NCBI GenBank assembly: GCA_021771815.1
Contig: JAETOE010000022.1
Span: 1 to 58,338 of the forward strand
DNA from: Roseburia hominis
GTDB lineage: Bacteria > Bacillota > Clostridia > Lachnospirales > Lachnospiraceae
Direction: 5' to 3'
DNA length: 58,338 nt
Shown: positions 42,864-52,265 of the stretch, in pieces
Layout: every line of letters begins with the position of its first letter
Numbering within the stretch: the first letter of the stretch is position 1
Program-made: the position numbers and the translations under genes
The notes under the pieces: generated by a model
What the model saw: only the letters and a program-made list of their open reading frames with translations
Databases searched by the model: none
Told to the model about the DNA's origin: nothing

Positions 42864-43970
42864 CTACTCTGCCTCCCGCATTACGAACCTGAGCGCTTCA
42901 ATGGCTCCCTTCGCCACCTCGGAAAATGCAAATTTGTGCGCTTTCTCATAGCTTCTACGCCCCATCACTGCAAGGCGGCCCTCATCTGCGAACATCGCCG
43001 TAATTGCAGCCGCAAAAGCGTCCGTATCATCGGGGTCTATAATGCAGCCGTTCTCCCCCTCCTCGATCAGATCGAACGCGCCGTCCGCGTACTTCGAGGA
43101 AATCACAGGCAAGGACGCGCACATCGCCTCTAAAATCACAAGCCCGAAGCAGTCCTCCCTTGTCGGCAAAATGAAGATGTCCGAACTGCCGTAAAGCTCC
43201 TGCAGCGGTTCCCCTTCCAGATATCCCTTAAATTCGATGCGCGAAGAAATCCCAAGTTCTGCCGCCTGCCGCATTAAAAGCTCTTTTTCCTGCCCTTCGC
43301 CCACGATCACAAGCCGGATATCGTCTCCGGTCTTTGCAAGCGCCGGAAGTAGAAGATCAAGCCCTTTTCGCTGAATCAGGCTTCCCACATAAAGAAGCTG
43401 CTTTCCGCTGTAGTCCGTCTTTTTGCGCAGATATTTCTGAATGTCCACGGTCAGATAAGAAATAAAGCACTTTTTCCCATCCGCTCCATAGGCGATCTGC
43501 GCCTGTTTTGACGCCGTGCTGCTCGCCACGAATGCCGCCGCGCGCTTCACAATATAACTGCGCGAAAGCTGCTGCACCTTCCCGATATTCTTCTCGGAGT
43601 TTAAGGTTCCGTCCGTCCAACTGATAAACGGAATCTTCTTTTTCCTGCACCAGTGCACCGCCCGAAGGATGGTAGGATTATACTCCATCGCAAAGACGAT
43701 ATCCGGGCAAAGCGCCTTAAGCTGCTTTTCCACGCCGACCGGAAGAAATACATAGCGGTCGTCAAACCTCTTTCTTATAATAATCGTCTTTGATTTTAGG
43801 AAATAGTAATTTGAAAGCTCGGCAAGCTCCACGCTCCATTTGCGGTTTTCCATGCCCGCCCCCGAGAAAATGATATGAAACTCATACTCGGGGTAATTCT
43901 TCTGCAGGAAGGCAAAGAAATCTACCCGGTACGGAGACGGTATATTCGTGATAAATACGGCTCTTATCAT
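42864..43970 (-). CDS. Family 4 glycosyltransferase
   Basis: A 368-residue GT-B enzyme: VFITNIPSPYRVDFF (about 5-19), a switch to the donor half at LLYVGSLIQRKGLDLL (about 189-204) and FILPTREDCFGLVILEAMCASLPVISS (about 275-301; GT4 E-x7-E). The start overlaps the preceding GT4 gene by four bases (ATGA). It is one of three GT4 genes in a row after the polymerase. Confidence 0.92.
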   Translation of the reverse strand: MIRAVFITNIPSPYRVDFFAFLQKNYPEYEFHIIFSGAGMENRKWSVELAELSNYYFLKSKTIIIRKRFDDRYVFLPVGVEKQLKALCPDIVFAMEYNPTILRAVHWCRKKKIPFISWTDGTLNSEKNIGKVQQLSRSYIVKRAAAFVASSTASKQAQIAYGADGKKCFISYLTVDIQKYLRKKTDYSGKQLLYVGSLIQRKGLDLLLPALAKTGDDIRLVIVGEGQEKELLMRQAAELGISSRIEFKGYLEGEPLQELYGSSDIFILPTREDCFGLVILEAMCASLPVISSKYADGAFDLIEEGENGCIIDPDDTDAFAAAITAMFADEGRLAVMGRRSYEKAHKFAFSEVAKGAIEALRFVMREAE

Positions 43971-45160
43971 TTTGAAATATCCTCATAAATCTTCATCAGT
44001 TTCTGGTAATTATCCTCCGGGCGCAGTCTCGTCTCGTAAAATTCCCGCGCATTTCCCTTGAGCGACGCAATGTCAAGCGTCTCGAACTCGCGCACTTTCT
44101 TAGCGAGATCCTCCGCCGAATCATAGGTGAACTTCATGCCCGTGATGCCGTCCTGTACCATGCCGTCCATGTTGCCCACTCTTCCGGCAATGACCGGAAC
44201 CCCGTAGGAATACGCCTCCGCGATCGTCATCGCGAACGCCTCATAGCACTGCGACGTCATGATGACAGCCTTCGCGTGATAAAATTTCTCCGTCATCTCC
44301 TCCTTCTGGAGATAGCCTAGGAACTTCACGTTCTCCAACTTGTGTTCACTCACATAACGCTGCATCTCCTCCATCATCGGACCGTTTCCCGCGACATAGA
44401 GCCTCTTATCCGGAAGCTTCTCAAACGCCTTGATCGCGATATCGATCCCTTTGAGCGCCTCGATGCGCCCCGCGAACAGAAAATACTCTTCCTCCGGCCT
44501 TCTGTCGCTTAAGACGACTTCCTCCGCAAAAGTGAAATTCGGTTTGATATAGACACGCTTTGGATCAACGATCTCACGCTTTGCATCCAGCGATTCCAAG
44601 AGCTTCCTGCGGTTGAATTCCGTCAGACAGATGAAGTTGATTCTCCGATATGTTCCGATGAAGCGATGAATCTGCAGGATCGCCGCACTGACGAAGGACT
44701 GCAGCTTGCTGTTCCGGTAGCACTTGTGCCGGATAGCACAGCGCATCCCGCCCTTAACGCACTCCTCGCAGATCACATTGTCCCTGAAAAAAGATCCCGC
44801 CGGACAAAGCATTCTGAAATTATGAAGTGTCTGCACGACAGGTACCTTGCAGCGAAACGCCGCATAAAATACCGACGGACTTACCATTGTCAGCGTATTG
44901 TGCACATGGACAATGTCGATTTTGTTTGCCCGTATGAGCTTCCTTACCTCGCGGTAAGTGCGGAAGGAATAGACCGCCGTAAACGGAAGCAGGAGCTTTC
45001 CGAAAAGCCCCTTTTCCTGCAGTTCACTATTCGAGCGGTAGTAGGTGTAGACCTGATGTCCGTGCTCCTCCAAAAGCCGCTTTTCATTGCGGACCACCAC
45101 ATCCTCCCCTCCCGGGATCTGATAAAAATTGTGTATCTGTAATATCCGGTAATTTTTCAT
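43967..45160 (-). CDS. Family 4 glycosyltransferase
   Basis: A 397-residue GT-B enzyme. N-terminal ILQIHNFYQIPGGEDVVVRNE (about 5-25) and DIVHVHNTLTMVSPSVFYAA are typical of a GT4 group in which a four-cysteine insertion occurs; here LCPAGSFFRDNVICEECVKGGMRCAIRHKCYRNS (about 118-151) supplies the cysteines, possibly a metal site. The donor half has FLFAGRIEALKGID (about 227) and QCYEAFAMTIAEAYSYGVPVIA (about 304-325). It overlaps the polymerase gene by four bases (ATGA). Confidence 0.92.
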   Translation of the reverse strand: MKNYRILQIHNFYQIPGGEDVVVRNEKRLLEEHGHQVYTYYRSNSELQEKGLFGKLLLPFTAVYSFRTYREVRKLIRANKIDIVHVHNTLTMVSPSVFYAAFRCKVPVVQTLHNFRMLCPAGSFFRDNVICEECVKGGMRCAIRHKCYRNSKLQSFVSAAILQIHRFIGTYRRINFICLTEFNRRKLLESLDAKREIVDPKRVYIKPNFTFAEEVVLSDRRPEEEYFLFAGRIEALKGIDIAIKAFEKLPDKRLYVAGNGPMMEEMQRYVSEHKLENVKFLGYLQKEEMTEKFYHAKAVIMTSQCYEAFAMTIAEAYSYGVPVIAGRVGNMDGMVQDGITGMKFTYDSAEDLAKKVREFETLDIASLKGNAREFYETRLRPEDNYQKLMKIYEDISK

Positions 45161-46299
45161 ATCGTTCCCACCTCTTTATCCCCGTCGAGCAGATCAGGGT
45201 AGAGCAAAATGCCGCACAGCAGAATGAACGGGTTCATAAAGCCGTTCATAATGAATTGTTCCAGCACGCCGTAGAGCGCCAGCGTTCCCAGCATCACAAG
45301 TTCCTTATAATGCCTCTGACGGTACAGGGTGATGAGCGTCTTTTCCACCAGCCAGAAGAAAAAGAGCGATACAATGATTCCGCAATAAAGCAGGACGAAC
45401 ATGTAGGTATTGTCGATCAGCCCAAAATATTGTCCGTAAAAAATCTCCTGCACGCGCGGCAGAAGCGACAGCCCCTGCGTATTATAGTAACTGCTCATAA
45501 TATAGATTCTTCCCGATACAAAATGATTCAACAACCTCATCAGAGAATTTCCGCCGTCATAAAATACCATTGTACAGAGGCTGAAAAGTGCTCCGACCGG
45601 CACGGAAAGCGTCAATATGAACTTGTATTTATGCTTCCTGACAAGTTTATCAAACACGATGAGCGCCCAGCAGAAGAAAAAGACTGCGATACCCGTCCGG
45701 CAGAACGTCAGCTCATAGAATAGAAATGCCACCGCCGAGGTTCCAAGGAACCACCACTTGTTCAATTTTTCATAATTATAATACAATAGCAGAACCAATG
45801 TCAAAAATACTGCCAGAAACGCCGTGTTCGGTTCATTCATCGCAAAGCTGTACACCGGAATCTCCACATATTTTGTATCCGGGGTCGTCTTAAATCCGAT
45901 ATCGTAAACGCCGAACGTAGAGCCAATCACCAATACAAGAAGCGAGAACGCGCGGATATAGACCGCGAGCCTAATCATGAACCGAAAATTACAATTCTTC
46001 ATGGCAATGATCGTCATGAACAACAGCAGCCACGTATTCTGCTTGGTGATCACGGAAAGCACGACGCCCAACCCAATGAGCAACGCGATCCATCCGACCT
46101 CCCGCAGCGTATACTTCGTCGTGACCATCTTGATTCCCCAAAATGCCATGGCAAAGGCAAAAAAAACAAGATAGGTCTTCTCTCCGTGATCGTACGTAAA
46201 CGCCTTCATCAGCATATTGATTGCAAAATACCCGTAAAAGGCGGCGATCCCCACTCTCTCCCAATCACTTGTACGCAATAAAGTTTTTATTTTCTCCAT
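45157..46299 (-). CDS. Wzy-like O-antigen/capsule polymerase
   Basis: A 380-residue protein with about 11 helices, including a long outside loop near residues 265-310 (SGRIYIMSSYYNTQGLSLLPRVQEIFYGQYFGLIDNTYMFVLLYCG). SGR and DNTY in such a loop are common in Wzy and EpsG-like polymerases, which join repeat units outside the membrane. It is the only such gene here, with Wzx and two priming enzymes nearby. Wzy proteins have poor sequence identity, so this is topology plus context. Confidence 0.82.
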   Translation of the reverse strand: MEKIKTLLRTSDWERVGIAAFYGYFAINMLMKAFTYDHGEKTYLVFFAFAMAFWGIKMVTTKYTLREVGWIALLIGLGVVLSVITKQNTWLLLFMTIIAMKNCNFRFMIRLAVYIRAFSLLVLVIGSTFGVYDIGFKTTPDTKYVEIPVYSFAMNEPNTAFLAVFLTLVLLLYYNYEKLNKWWFLGTSAVAFLFYELTFCRTGIAVFFFCWALIVFDKLVRKHKYKFILTLSVPVGALFSLCTMVFYDGGNSLMRLLNHFVSGRIYIMSSYYNTQGLSLLPRVQEIFYGQYFGLIDNTYMFVLLYCGIIVSLFFFWLVEKTLITLYRQRHYKELVMLGTLALYGVLEQFIMNGFMNPFILLCGILLYPDLLDGDKEVGTI

Positions 46300-46335
46300 A
46301 TGACTCTTCCCTGCTTCCTCAATCCAAAATACAGG

Positions 46336-47118
46336 CTATCCCTCCGTCCTGCAATAAACCGCATAGACGTCATCGATCACCGTAGCTCTCCAGTATCCAT
46401 ACTCCGAGAGGTCCTCCGGAATCTGATGAAAGGAAGTATTGAATACGATAAATCTACAGTTCTTATTTCTGGCAATCTCCGTAATCAGTCCGACATCCGG
46501 CGTCTCGCTGCTCATCTCCTGATATACCTTCGCCTCGTCCTCTCCGATATCGGCAATAAATCCCTCCGCGTTTCTTCCGTACAACAGACACGCCGATGCC
46601 GAATACTGTCTGATACTGCAGAGCAGTTCATTCGGCACGATCATCGTCTCTTTCCAATCCGTCATCCACAATTCCACGAAATCCGTGATCTCAATCGCCG
46701 CACCTGGCAATTCGTAGACATTCTCCCGCTCGGTATATGTCTCCCCCGAGAAGATCGGCTTTCCGGTCACTGCAATGACAACGCACGCCACAGCGACCAC
46801 GCCGATGCGCCATACGTCTTTCTTCAGACGGTACGAAAGCTTCACCACCGTATATGCAAGCACGAACGAGCTCGGAAGCATCCAGAGAAGCCGCCAGTAT
46901 ACGCCGCTTAAGAAACGCATTCCGACATACTTATAGAAAAACGGATTAAAAAAGAACACGAGCACCAGTGCCGCCGGAAAAAACAGCCTCCGCCGCTCCC
47001 ATTTTCCAAGGAAAAAGCAGCAGACGAGCGCCGCAGCGAAAAGCACGAAATGTATCACGCCGCTTCTGCCACCTATAAAATTTACAAATTCGCCCCAAAC
47101 GGCAAGTACATATCCCAT
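46336..47118 (-). CDS. C-terminal half of split membrane protein pair 3
   Basis: A 260-residue protein with AGAGGAAATAAT before its ATG. About four helices (to residue 120) precede a soluble domain ending VIDDVYAVYCRTEG, the same ending pattern as pairs 1 and 2. FFNPFFYKYVGMRFLSGVYWRLLWMLPSSFVLAYTVV matches FNPLLMEPIL...RYSRFFWMLPVEILSAYLL of pair 2, so they are paralogues. It lies 36 bases before the polymerase gene. Confidence 0.72.
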   Translation of the reverse strand: MGYVLAVWGEFVNFIGGRSGVIHFVLFAAALVCCFFLGKWERRRLFFPAALVLVFFFNPFFYKYVGMRFLSGVYWRLLWMLPSSFVLAYTVVKLSYRLKKDVWRIGVVAVACVVIAVTGKPIFSGETYTERENVYELPGAAIEITDFVELWMTDWKETMIVPNELLCSIRQYSASACLLYGRNAEGFIADIGEDEAKVYQEMSSETPDVGLITEIARNKNCRFIVFNTSFHQIPEDLSEYGYWRATVIDDVYAVYCRTEG

Positions 47119-47161
47119 ATTATTTCCTCTTACTTCAGACTTCTCTTATATCAGATTTATC

Positions 47162-48280
47162 TTATATCAAATAATATCCAAGAAAGATGGCGCACGGAAG
47201 CGCCGCCATCCAGACAGCAAATGTCTTTCGCCACTTCCGGTAATAACAGAAGTCCAGAAATCCATAGATACACAGCACGATCGGAGTCGTCACGATCCCG
47301 ATGCCGGAAAGCAGACACGCCCCCGTACTCACCACATACAACAGCGGAACCCACCGCCTGTCATATTCCTTATGCATGATCCGGTAGAACAGATAGAACA
47401 ACAGCGGCAGCGAAAAGCTCGCGCACACCGCCTTGCCCTGCCAGATACGCAGCAGCAGCATAGATGCAAGCGTATGTGTCGACGTATACCCCGCCAGGTG
47501 AATCACCGACAGGACGATCAGGAACAGAAACGCCTTCTCCCAGTCTCCATGGAACATCTCCTTTCCGATCAACAGATAAAGCACATAGCAGATCAGAATC
47601 AGGAAAAACGGCAGATATGCGTGAGATATCTCTGCCGGAGCCATGCCGCCAAGCTTTGCATTCATCGCTACGAACATCGCCCACGGCGATGTCAGATCCT
47701 TGCGCACCTCACCCTCATCCCAGTACAGATAATCTGCGTGAATCGGGCTGTCCTGATACATCGTATCATGCTCTACCGCGGAGACTTCCTCCGCAATAAA
47801 GCGTGCATCATCGTCGTCGCTGTGCTCATAACGCGCCGGAATATACGCCTGCAGCAGGATGAGCGCTGCCGCCAGAATTCCGAATATAATCGTCCAGCGG
47901 CTTTTTAAACCATCTTTGCACTGCCCGTCGCGCTTTTCCACTTCCGCTTTGGCGCTTCGTGCCAAGCGTGTATTTTCTTCCGGCGCAAACAGTTCCCCGG
48001 CAGACTGGCGCTTCAGCAGGACAAGAAAAGAAACTACAGACAGAATCTGCATCACCATTTTCCACAATATAATCGCCGTCGAAAGCTTCTGCTGTAATGC
48101 CACAAGCGGCACAAGCAGAAGCTGCGCAACCGCCAGCATCGTCGCAAAGCCGAATACCCAAGCGTGCAGCACACGGTTCATGCGTCCTTCTATCCGCAGG
48201 AAAGCCGTCCACAAAAAGCCGATCCAGACCGGTACGAGAATGAACATCCCGCACATGTAGAAAATATTTCTACAGTTCAT
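47162..48280 (-). CDS. N-terminal half of split membrane protein pair 3
   Basis: A 372-residue protein from MNCRNIFYMCGMFILVPVW behind GAGGG (start 12 codons after the first ATG, within the end of the preceding gene, overlapping it by 11 bases). About 10 helices. The outside motif SAVEHDTMYQDSPIHADYL (about 178) corresponds to TDTMYQY of pair 2, and HTLASMLLLRIWQGKAVCASFSLPLLFYL (about 275) to CWSGEVL...LPLAVWLLL of pair 1. The C-terminal half follows after 43 bases. Function unknown; a GT-C-like or transport role is possible. Confidence 0.72.
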   Translation of the reverse strand: MNCRNIFYMCGMFILVPVWIGFLWTAFLRIEGRMNRVLHAWVFGFATMLAVAQLLLVPLVALQQKLSTAIILWKMVMQILSVVSFLVLLKRQSAGELFAPEENTRLARSAKAEVEKRDGQCKDGLKSRWTIIFGILAAALILLQAYIPARYEHSDDDDARFIAEEVSAVEHDTMYQDSPIHADYLYWDEGEVRKDLTSPWAMFVAMNAKLGGMAPAEISHAYLPFFLILICYVLYLLIGKEMFHGDWEKAFLFLIVLSVIHLAGYTSTHTLASMLLLRIWQGKAVCASFSLPLLFYLFYRIMHKEYDRRWVPLLYVVSTGACLLSGIGIVTTPIVLCIYGFLDFCYYRKWRKTFAVWMAALPCAIFLGYYLI

Positions 48281-49574
48281 ATACCAAAACTCCCTCAATC
48301 GCAATGCCATCGGCACTTACCGTGTTCTTTAAACGATAAAGCGTCTCGTTATCCACGCTTGTTCTTGCACATACAACAAATGTCTTGTCGCAAATCTTCG
48401 ACGCCGCGTAGGCGTCTGCATTCTCAATCACATCCGGGCTGTTTACGACAATGCAGTCATATTCATTGCCCTTCTCGTTCAGATATGCTTCAAAACGTTC
48501 ATTCATCACGATATTATAGCCCTTCTCCTCCGCGGTATCCCGGCAGACTTTATCCAGATAACTGTTGAGCGCATCCGGCTTCGGCATCTCTTCCTCGCCT
48601 AAGATATAGCGGCTGATCGAATACGCTGCCCCTCTGTTCTCTGTGGAAAGATCAACGAACAGCGTCTTCTTCTGCTCATTTGCATAACTCATCGCAAGTT
48701 TCAACGCAACATCTTTCTTCGGGCACTGTGCCGGCATACAGTTGATGCGCACGCACTTTTTGTCCGCATTCTCTTCCTTATTTCCTCTTAAGAACAGCGC
48801 AACCTTCTTGAATACTTCCTCTTCGTTCGTGTTCCCCTTCTTAATATCATCAATGACCGGAACTTCCAGACACTCGCGAATTTCATTCACACTCTTCGGC
48901 TTTCTGCTCAAGATCAGCCAGAAGGAATAAAGCACGACCTCCACGATGATACCGAGCAGCACGCCCGCAGTGACCGCCTTTAACACGCCCTTCTGAAAAT
49001 CATCCTTTGTGATGGAATAACTCTCTACTTCCTTCACCTCGTTGCTTAAGTACGGCGCGTCCAGAACCAGAAAGCATTTCTTTCCGACAAGTTCCTGCGA
49101 CAGTTCGTCGGTTGCCTCGATGATCGCATTTGTAAATGCAAGCGCAGCGTTTTCATCCGCGATGGAAAATGCTCCGATGTTGACCGGATAAGTCAGATAA
49201 ATCGTAGCGACGTCGCCCGCTTCCCCCTGCATAATATCGAAAACGAGCTGATAGGATTGATAATCCATCTCCAAACCTGTCTTTTCCTTTACAAGCTCAT
49301 ACGCACGATAGCTTCCCGCCATGCGCATAATATTCGTCACACGCTCCACGGCGCTCTCGTCGCTGTACTGCTGTGCGTAAAGCGTCGCTGTTACCTGATG
49401 GATATTCTCATATGCGTCCTTCTCGAGATACGGGTACAGAGAAACCACCTTGTAACCGCCCAGCGCCGCCGCGCAGACTGCCGCGCAGATCAGCGCAAGC
49501 CACCACTTCTTAAGATTATAGCGGATAATCTCTATCACCGTATACTCCTTGTCCAAACGATATTCCTGATTCAT
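48270..49574 (-). CDS. Wzz/BY-kinase-like chain-length protein with defective ATP site
   Basis: A 434-residue protein. Two helices (about 22-45 and 190-215) flank an outside Wzz domain, and a C-terminal cytoplasmic BY-kinase-like domain (about 255-434) follows. In this domain the Walker A position reads INCMPAQCPKKDVALKLA, without a G-x4-GK(S/T) loop. The second motif TLFVDLST keeps its Asp, but the Walker B position reads IVVNSPD with Asn for the first Asp. A tyrosine cluster is lacking; the chain ends VLVYEL. It probably controls chain length as a scaffold without kinase activity. It starts behind AAGGAGAATGAC, 14 bases after the priming gene's stop. Confidence 0.85.
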   Translation of the reverse strand: MNQEYRLDKEYTVIEIIRYNLKKWWLALICAAVCAAALGGYKVVSLYPYLEKDAYENIHQVTATLYAQQYSDESAVERVTNIMRMAGSYRAYELVKEKTGLEMDYQSYQLVFDIMQGEAGDVATIYLTYPVNIGAFSIADENAALAFTNAIIEATDELSQELVGKKCFLVLDAPYLSNEVKEVESYSITKDDFQKGVLKAVTAGVLLGIIVEVVLYSFWLILSRKPKSVNEIRECLEVPVIDDIKKGNTNEEEVFKKVALFLRGNKEENADKKCVRINCMPAQCPKKDVALKLAMSYANEQKKTLFVDLSTENRGAAYSISRYILGEEEMPKPDALNSYLDKVCRDTAEEKGYNIVMNERFEAYLNEKGNEYDCIVVNSPDVIENADAYAASKICDKTFVVCARTSVDNETLYRLKNTVSADGIAIEGVLVYEL

Positions 49575-49588
49575 GTCATTCTCCTTCC

Positions 49589-51010
49589 TTATTCTCCGTC
49601 CTTTTCAAATACAACTTTGATCGTCTTAAGTATTATTTTTATGTCAAGCCCAAGACTCCAGTTATCAAGATACTGCACATCCAGCTTCACGACATCCTCA
49701 AAATCCTTGATGTCGTTCCTGCCGCTGACCTGCCACAATCCAGTGATGCCGGGCTTTGCACTTAAGCGCCGCTTCTGATGCGATTCATACTGTCGGAATT
49801 CGTCCACCGTCGGCGGTCTGGTTCCGACCAGGCTCATATCGCCCTTCAACACGTTATAAAACTGCGGCAGCTCGTCAATACTTGTCTTGCGAATAAATTT
49901 GCCGACCTTTGTGATACGCGGATCGTCCTTCATCTTGAACATAAAGCCGTTCATCTCATTCTGACTTTCCAGTTCTTTCTTACGTTCTTCCGCGTCACGA
50001 TACATCGAGCGGAATTTATATATCTTAAAGAACCTTCCGTTCTTTCCCACGCGCTTCTGCGCAAAGAACAGCGGTCCGGGGGATTCGATCAAAAGCGGCG
50101 GCGCCAAAAAGATTGTCACGACCGCGGTAATCGCCAGTCCGACCAGCGCTCCGACGATATCCATCACCCTCTTAACAAACAAGAGCTTCCAATCGTACTG
50201 CTGGTTGGAAAATGTCACGACCGGAACATTTCCCATCATATTAAAGTTCTTATGATAGTCGTCAAACCGGTTCAACAGCTCAATCGTGATATGCACGGTC
50301 GCGCCCATGTCCTCGAACGTATTGACCACCTTCGCAAGCGACTCGCCGGTATCGTATGGCACATTGATAAACACCTCGTCGACGATCTGTTCCTTCGCAT
50401 ACTGGAACATATTGTCATAAGTCGCAACGACAGGAACGCCCTCATACCATTTGCCGATCTGATTGTCGTCAATGATAGCAATGCTTGTAAGGCGGTGCGC
50501 CCAATCCTTCGAATTTTCGATTTCAAGCAGCGTGTCCTTCACCCGATCCGACGTCGTGACAAGAAATACCTGATTCGTTCCGCGCTTATTGCGGTATACC
50601 TTCAACAAATAGTATTTCAGGATCGCATGCACCGCAAAAAACAGTACCAGATTGATGGCGGCAATACAAAAATACACGCCTCGGGATGCGTCCACCTGTT
50701 TGTGCTGTAGGAAAATCGTGAGCGACGTCACAAGGATAATGACAACGCTCGCCTCAAGCGCCGCCCAGAAATCTCTTGCCAGGTTCCGCCGTATGAAATT
50801 CTTCTCGATATCGGAAAACAGCAGCACCAGCATATAGATGCCCAATACGATACCAAAGCTGTCCAAAAGCTCGATTCTCATGTTCGCCACAGACACGTTG
50901 CGGTAGCCTACCAGCCATAGATAACCGCCGCCGAAATAGCTTGCGATAAAACATATCAGATCTGTCAGCAGCACGATGACATCCTGAATCTTTTCTTTTG
51001 ATTGGTACAT
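49589..51010 (-). CDS. Polyprenyl-phosphate glycosylphosphotransferase (priming enzyme 1)
   Basis: A 473-residue WbaP/CpsE-type priming enzyme. Four N-terminal helices (to about 130), a middle NAD-binding-like domain (about 145-265; QVFLVTTSDRVKDTLLEI) and a C-terminal catalytic domain are seen. The last has RVMDIVGALVGLAITAVVTIFLAP, FFAQKRVGKNGR, IYKFRSMYRDAEERKKEL, IDELPQFYNVLKGDMSLVGTRPP and KPGITGLWQVSGRNDI. The motif after FRSM and the ISGRND-type motif favour a hexose-1-phosphate donor such as UDP-glucose or galactose; this is inference. It starts the glycan on undecaprenyl phosphate. Confidence 0.95.
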   Translation of the reverse strand: MYQSKEKIQDVIVLLTDLICFIASYFGGGYLWLVGYRNVSVANMRIELLDSFGIVLGIYMLVLLFSDIEKNFIRRNLARDFWAALEASVVIILVTSLTIFLQHKQVDASRGVYFCIAAINLVLFFAVHAILKYYLLKVYRNKRGTNQVFLVTTSDRVKDTLLEIENSKDWAHRLTSIAIIDDNQIGKWYEGVPVVATYDNMFQYAKEQIVDEVFINVPYDTGESLAKVVNTFEDMGATVHITIELLNRFDDYHKNFNMMGNVPVVTFSNQQYDWKLLFVKRVMDIVGALVGLAITAVVTIFLAPPLLIESPGPLFFAQKRVGKNGRFFKIYKFRSMYRDAEERKKELESQNEMNGFMFKMKDDPRITKVGKFIRKTSIDELPQFYNVLKGDMSLVGTRPPTVDEFRQYESHQKRRLSAKPGITGLWQVSGRNDIKDFEDVVKLDVQYLDNWSLGLDIKIILKTIKVVFEKDGE

Positions 51011-51024
51011 GTCAAATCCTCTCT

Positions 51025-52251
51025 TTACCCCTCATAGATACTTTCCCGGTTTCCCAGTGAAAAACGGATACGAAACGCTTCCCCGGGCTGCGAGAACCAC
51101 ACGCAGTCAAACCCAAACTCCGTCTCCGCCCTGTTGCGAAGCTTCAACGTCTCAGCAACGTCCTGTCTCCTTCGTCTGCCGATTTCCGCCGGTATGACAT
51201 TTCCGTTCTTATCCGTCACCCTAATTTCCACCGGAAGCGCCCTGCCGTCCCACGTCTTCGCAAGCGCCCAGCCCGAACAGACCATACTGCCGTCCTGGTA
51301 CTCCTTTCTGTCCACATGGTACAACAGTTTTCGGACCCTCATGCGCTCCGCCCTTCGTCCTACATTCGTCTTTTGACGTATGGTATTTTGCATTCCGCCA
51401 CTTTGCCCAAGCAGCCTATCGACCGGAACGATACGCGTTCCCATCAGCCGTTGCATATTTCGTACCGGAATATGCGTCTGTCCCATGTAATCCTGAAAAT
51501 GCTCCTCCATCCGCCGGAACCCCGCCGCCTCTTCCTGTGTGATCTCCGCCAGTTCAAACAATTCAGAAAGACTGATATCTGCCTTGTAGAACATCTGGTG
51601 CCATGCAAAATAAATCGCCCGGTAAATAATAAATGCTTTCGGAACCGCAAAATCGAACGTCCACTCATAATCAATGACCGTCCATCCCCCGTCCAAAGCG
51701 TCCGATTCCTTCTCCACAAAGATATTTGAAAAGATCATATCGATGTCAGACACTTCTGCACTGTCATATGCACCGTCCGGTACGCAATCCCCGAACACCT
51801 CCACAAACTCTTTCGTCACGGCAAACGGTCTGCTCCCGCCGCTTTCCTTCACCTTTCGGATATAGTTCTGCAAAATATGCCGGATTCCATTCGTATCGCC
51901 GTCATCGAGCATCCGCTCCAACACATCCTGCAATGCCGTCCCCGTAAGAAACAGGGACGCCGAACGGCACTTTTCCAGTTTTCCGTTCACCGCATCTGCC
52001 GAAACAGTCTGCCAGCCGCTTTCACTCGAAATCTGCGTCTCCGCCGGGCAGAATGAAATGCCGCTTCCCTCATACGCCGCGGCAAGTGCCTGATACGCCT
52101 CGCCGATATGCCGGATATGCGGCTCCGCTGCTTTGGTCAGAGCATATTTATATACTTTTCTCTTCCCGGATTCGTCCGTCACGATATCCGTGCGGATGCA
52201 AAACTGCGCCGCCCGCTCATTGGAATACTTCGCATAAATCGTTCGATCCAA
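51025..52251 (-). CDS. Kinase-like (WbdD-kinase-like) protein with TTG start
   Basis: A 408-residue protein starting with TTG, supported by GGAGGGG eight bases upstream. A protein/APH-kinase-like core is suggested by VYKYALTKAA (Lys about 40), SDIDMIFSNIFVE (D171 and N176, catalytic-loop-like) and TVIDYEWTFDF (D194, DFG-like). A C-terminal beta domain (about 310-408; SGWALAKTWDGRALPVEIRVTD, GFDCVW) follows, of a kind seen on many Firmicute glycan enzymes. The methyltransferase gene directly upstream and Wzt before that suggest a two-protein version of WbdD, which caps the O9a chain with phosphate and methyl. This role is inferred; activity is unproven. Confidence 0.6.
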   Translation of the reverse strand: MDRTIYAKYSNERAAQFCIRTDIVTDESGKRKVYKYALTKAAEPHIRHIGEAYQALAAAYEGSGISFCPAETQISSESGWQTVSADAVNGKLEKCRSASLFLTGTALQDVLERMLDDGDTNGIRHILQNYIRKVKESGGSRPFAVTKEFVEVFGDCVPDGAYDSAEVSDIDMIFSNIFVEKESDALDGGWTVIDYEWTFDFAVPKAFIIYRAIYFAWHQMFYKADISLSELFELAEITQEEAAGFRRMEEHFQDYMGQTHIPVRNMQRLMGTRIVPVDRLLGQSGGMQNTIRQKTNVGRRAERMRVRKLLYHVDRKEYQDGSMVCSGWALAKTWDGRALPVEIRVTDKNGNVIPAEIGRRRRQDVAETLKLRNRAETEFGFDCVWFSQPGEAFRIRFSLGNRESIYEG

Positions 52252-52265
52252 CCGCTCTGCCCCTC

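Noticed and set aside
49778-50710. 310-codon plus-strand frame antisense to the priming enzyme
   Set aside because: No ribosome binding site, His/Arg-rich composition typical of antisense reading, no recognisable domain. The same holds for the 308-codon frame at 54989-55915.
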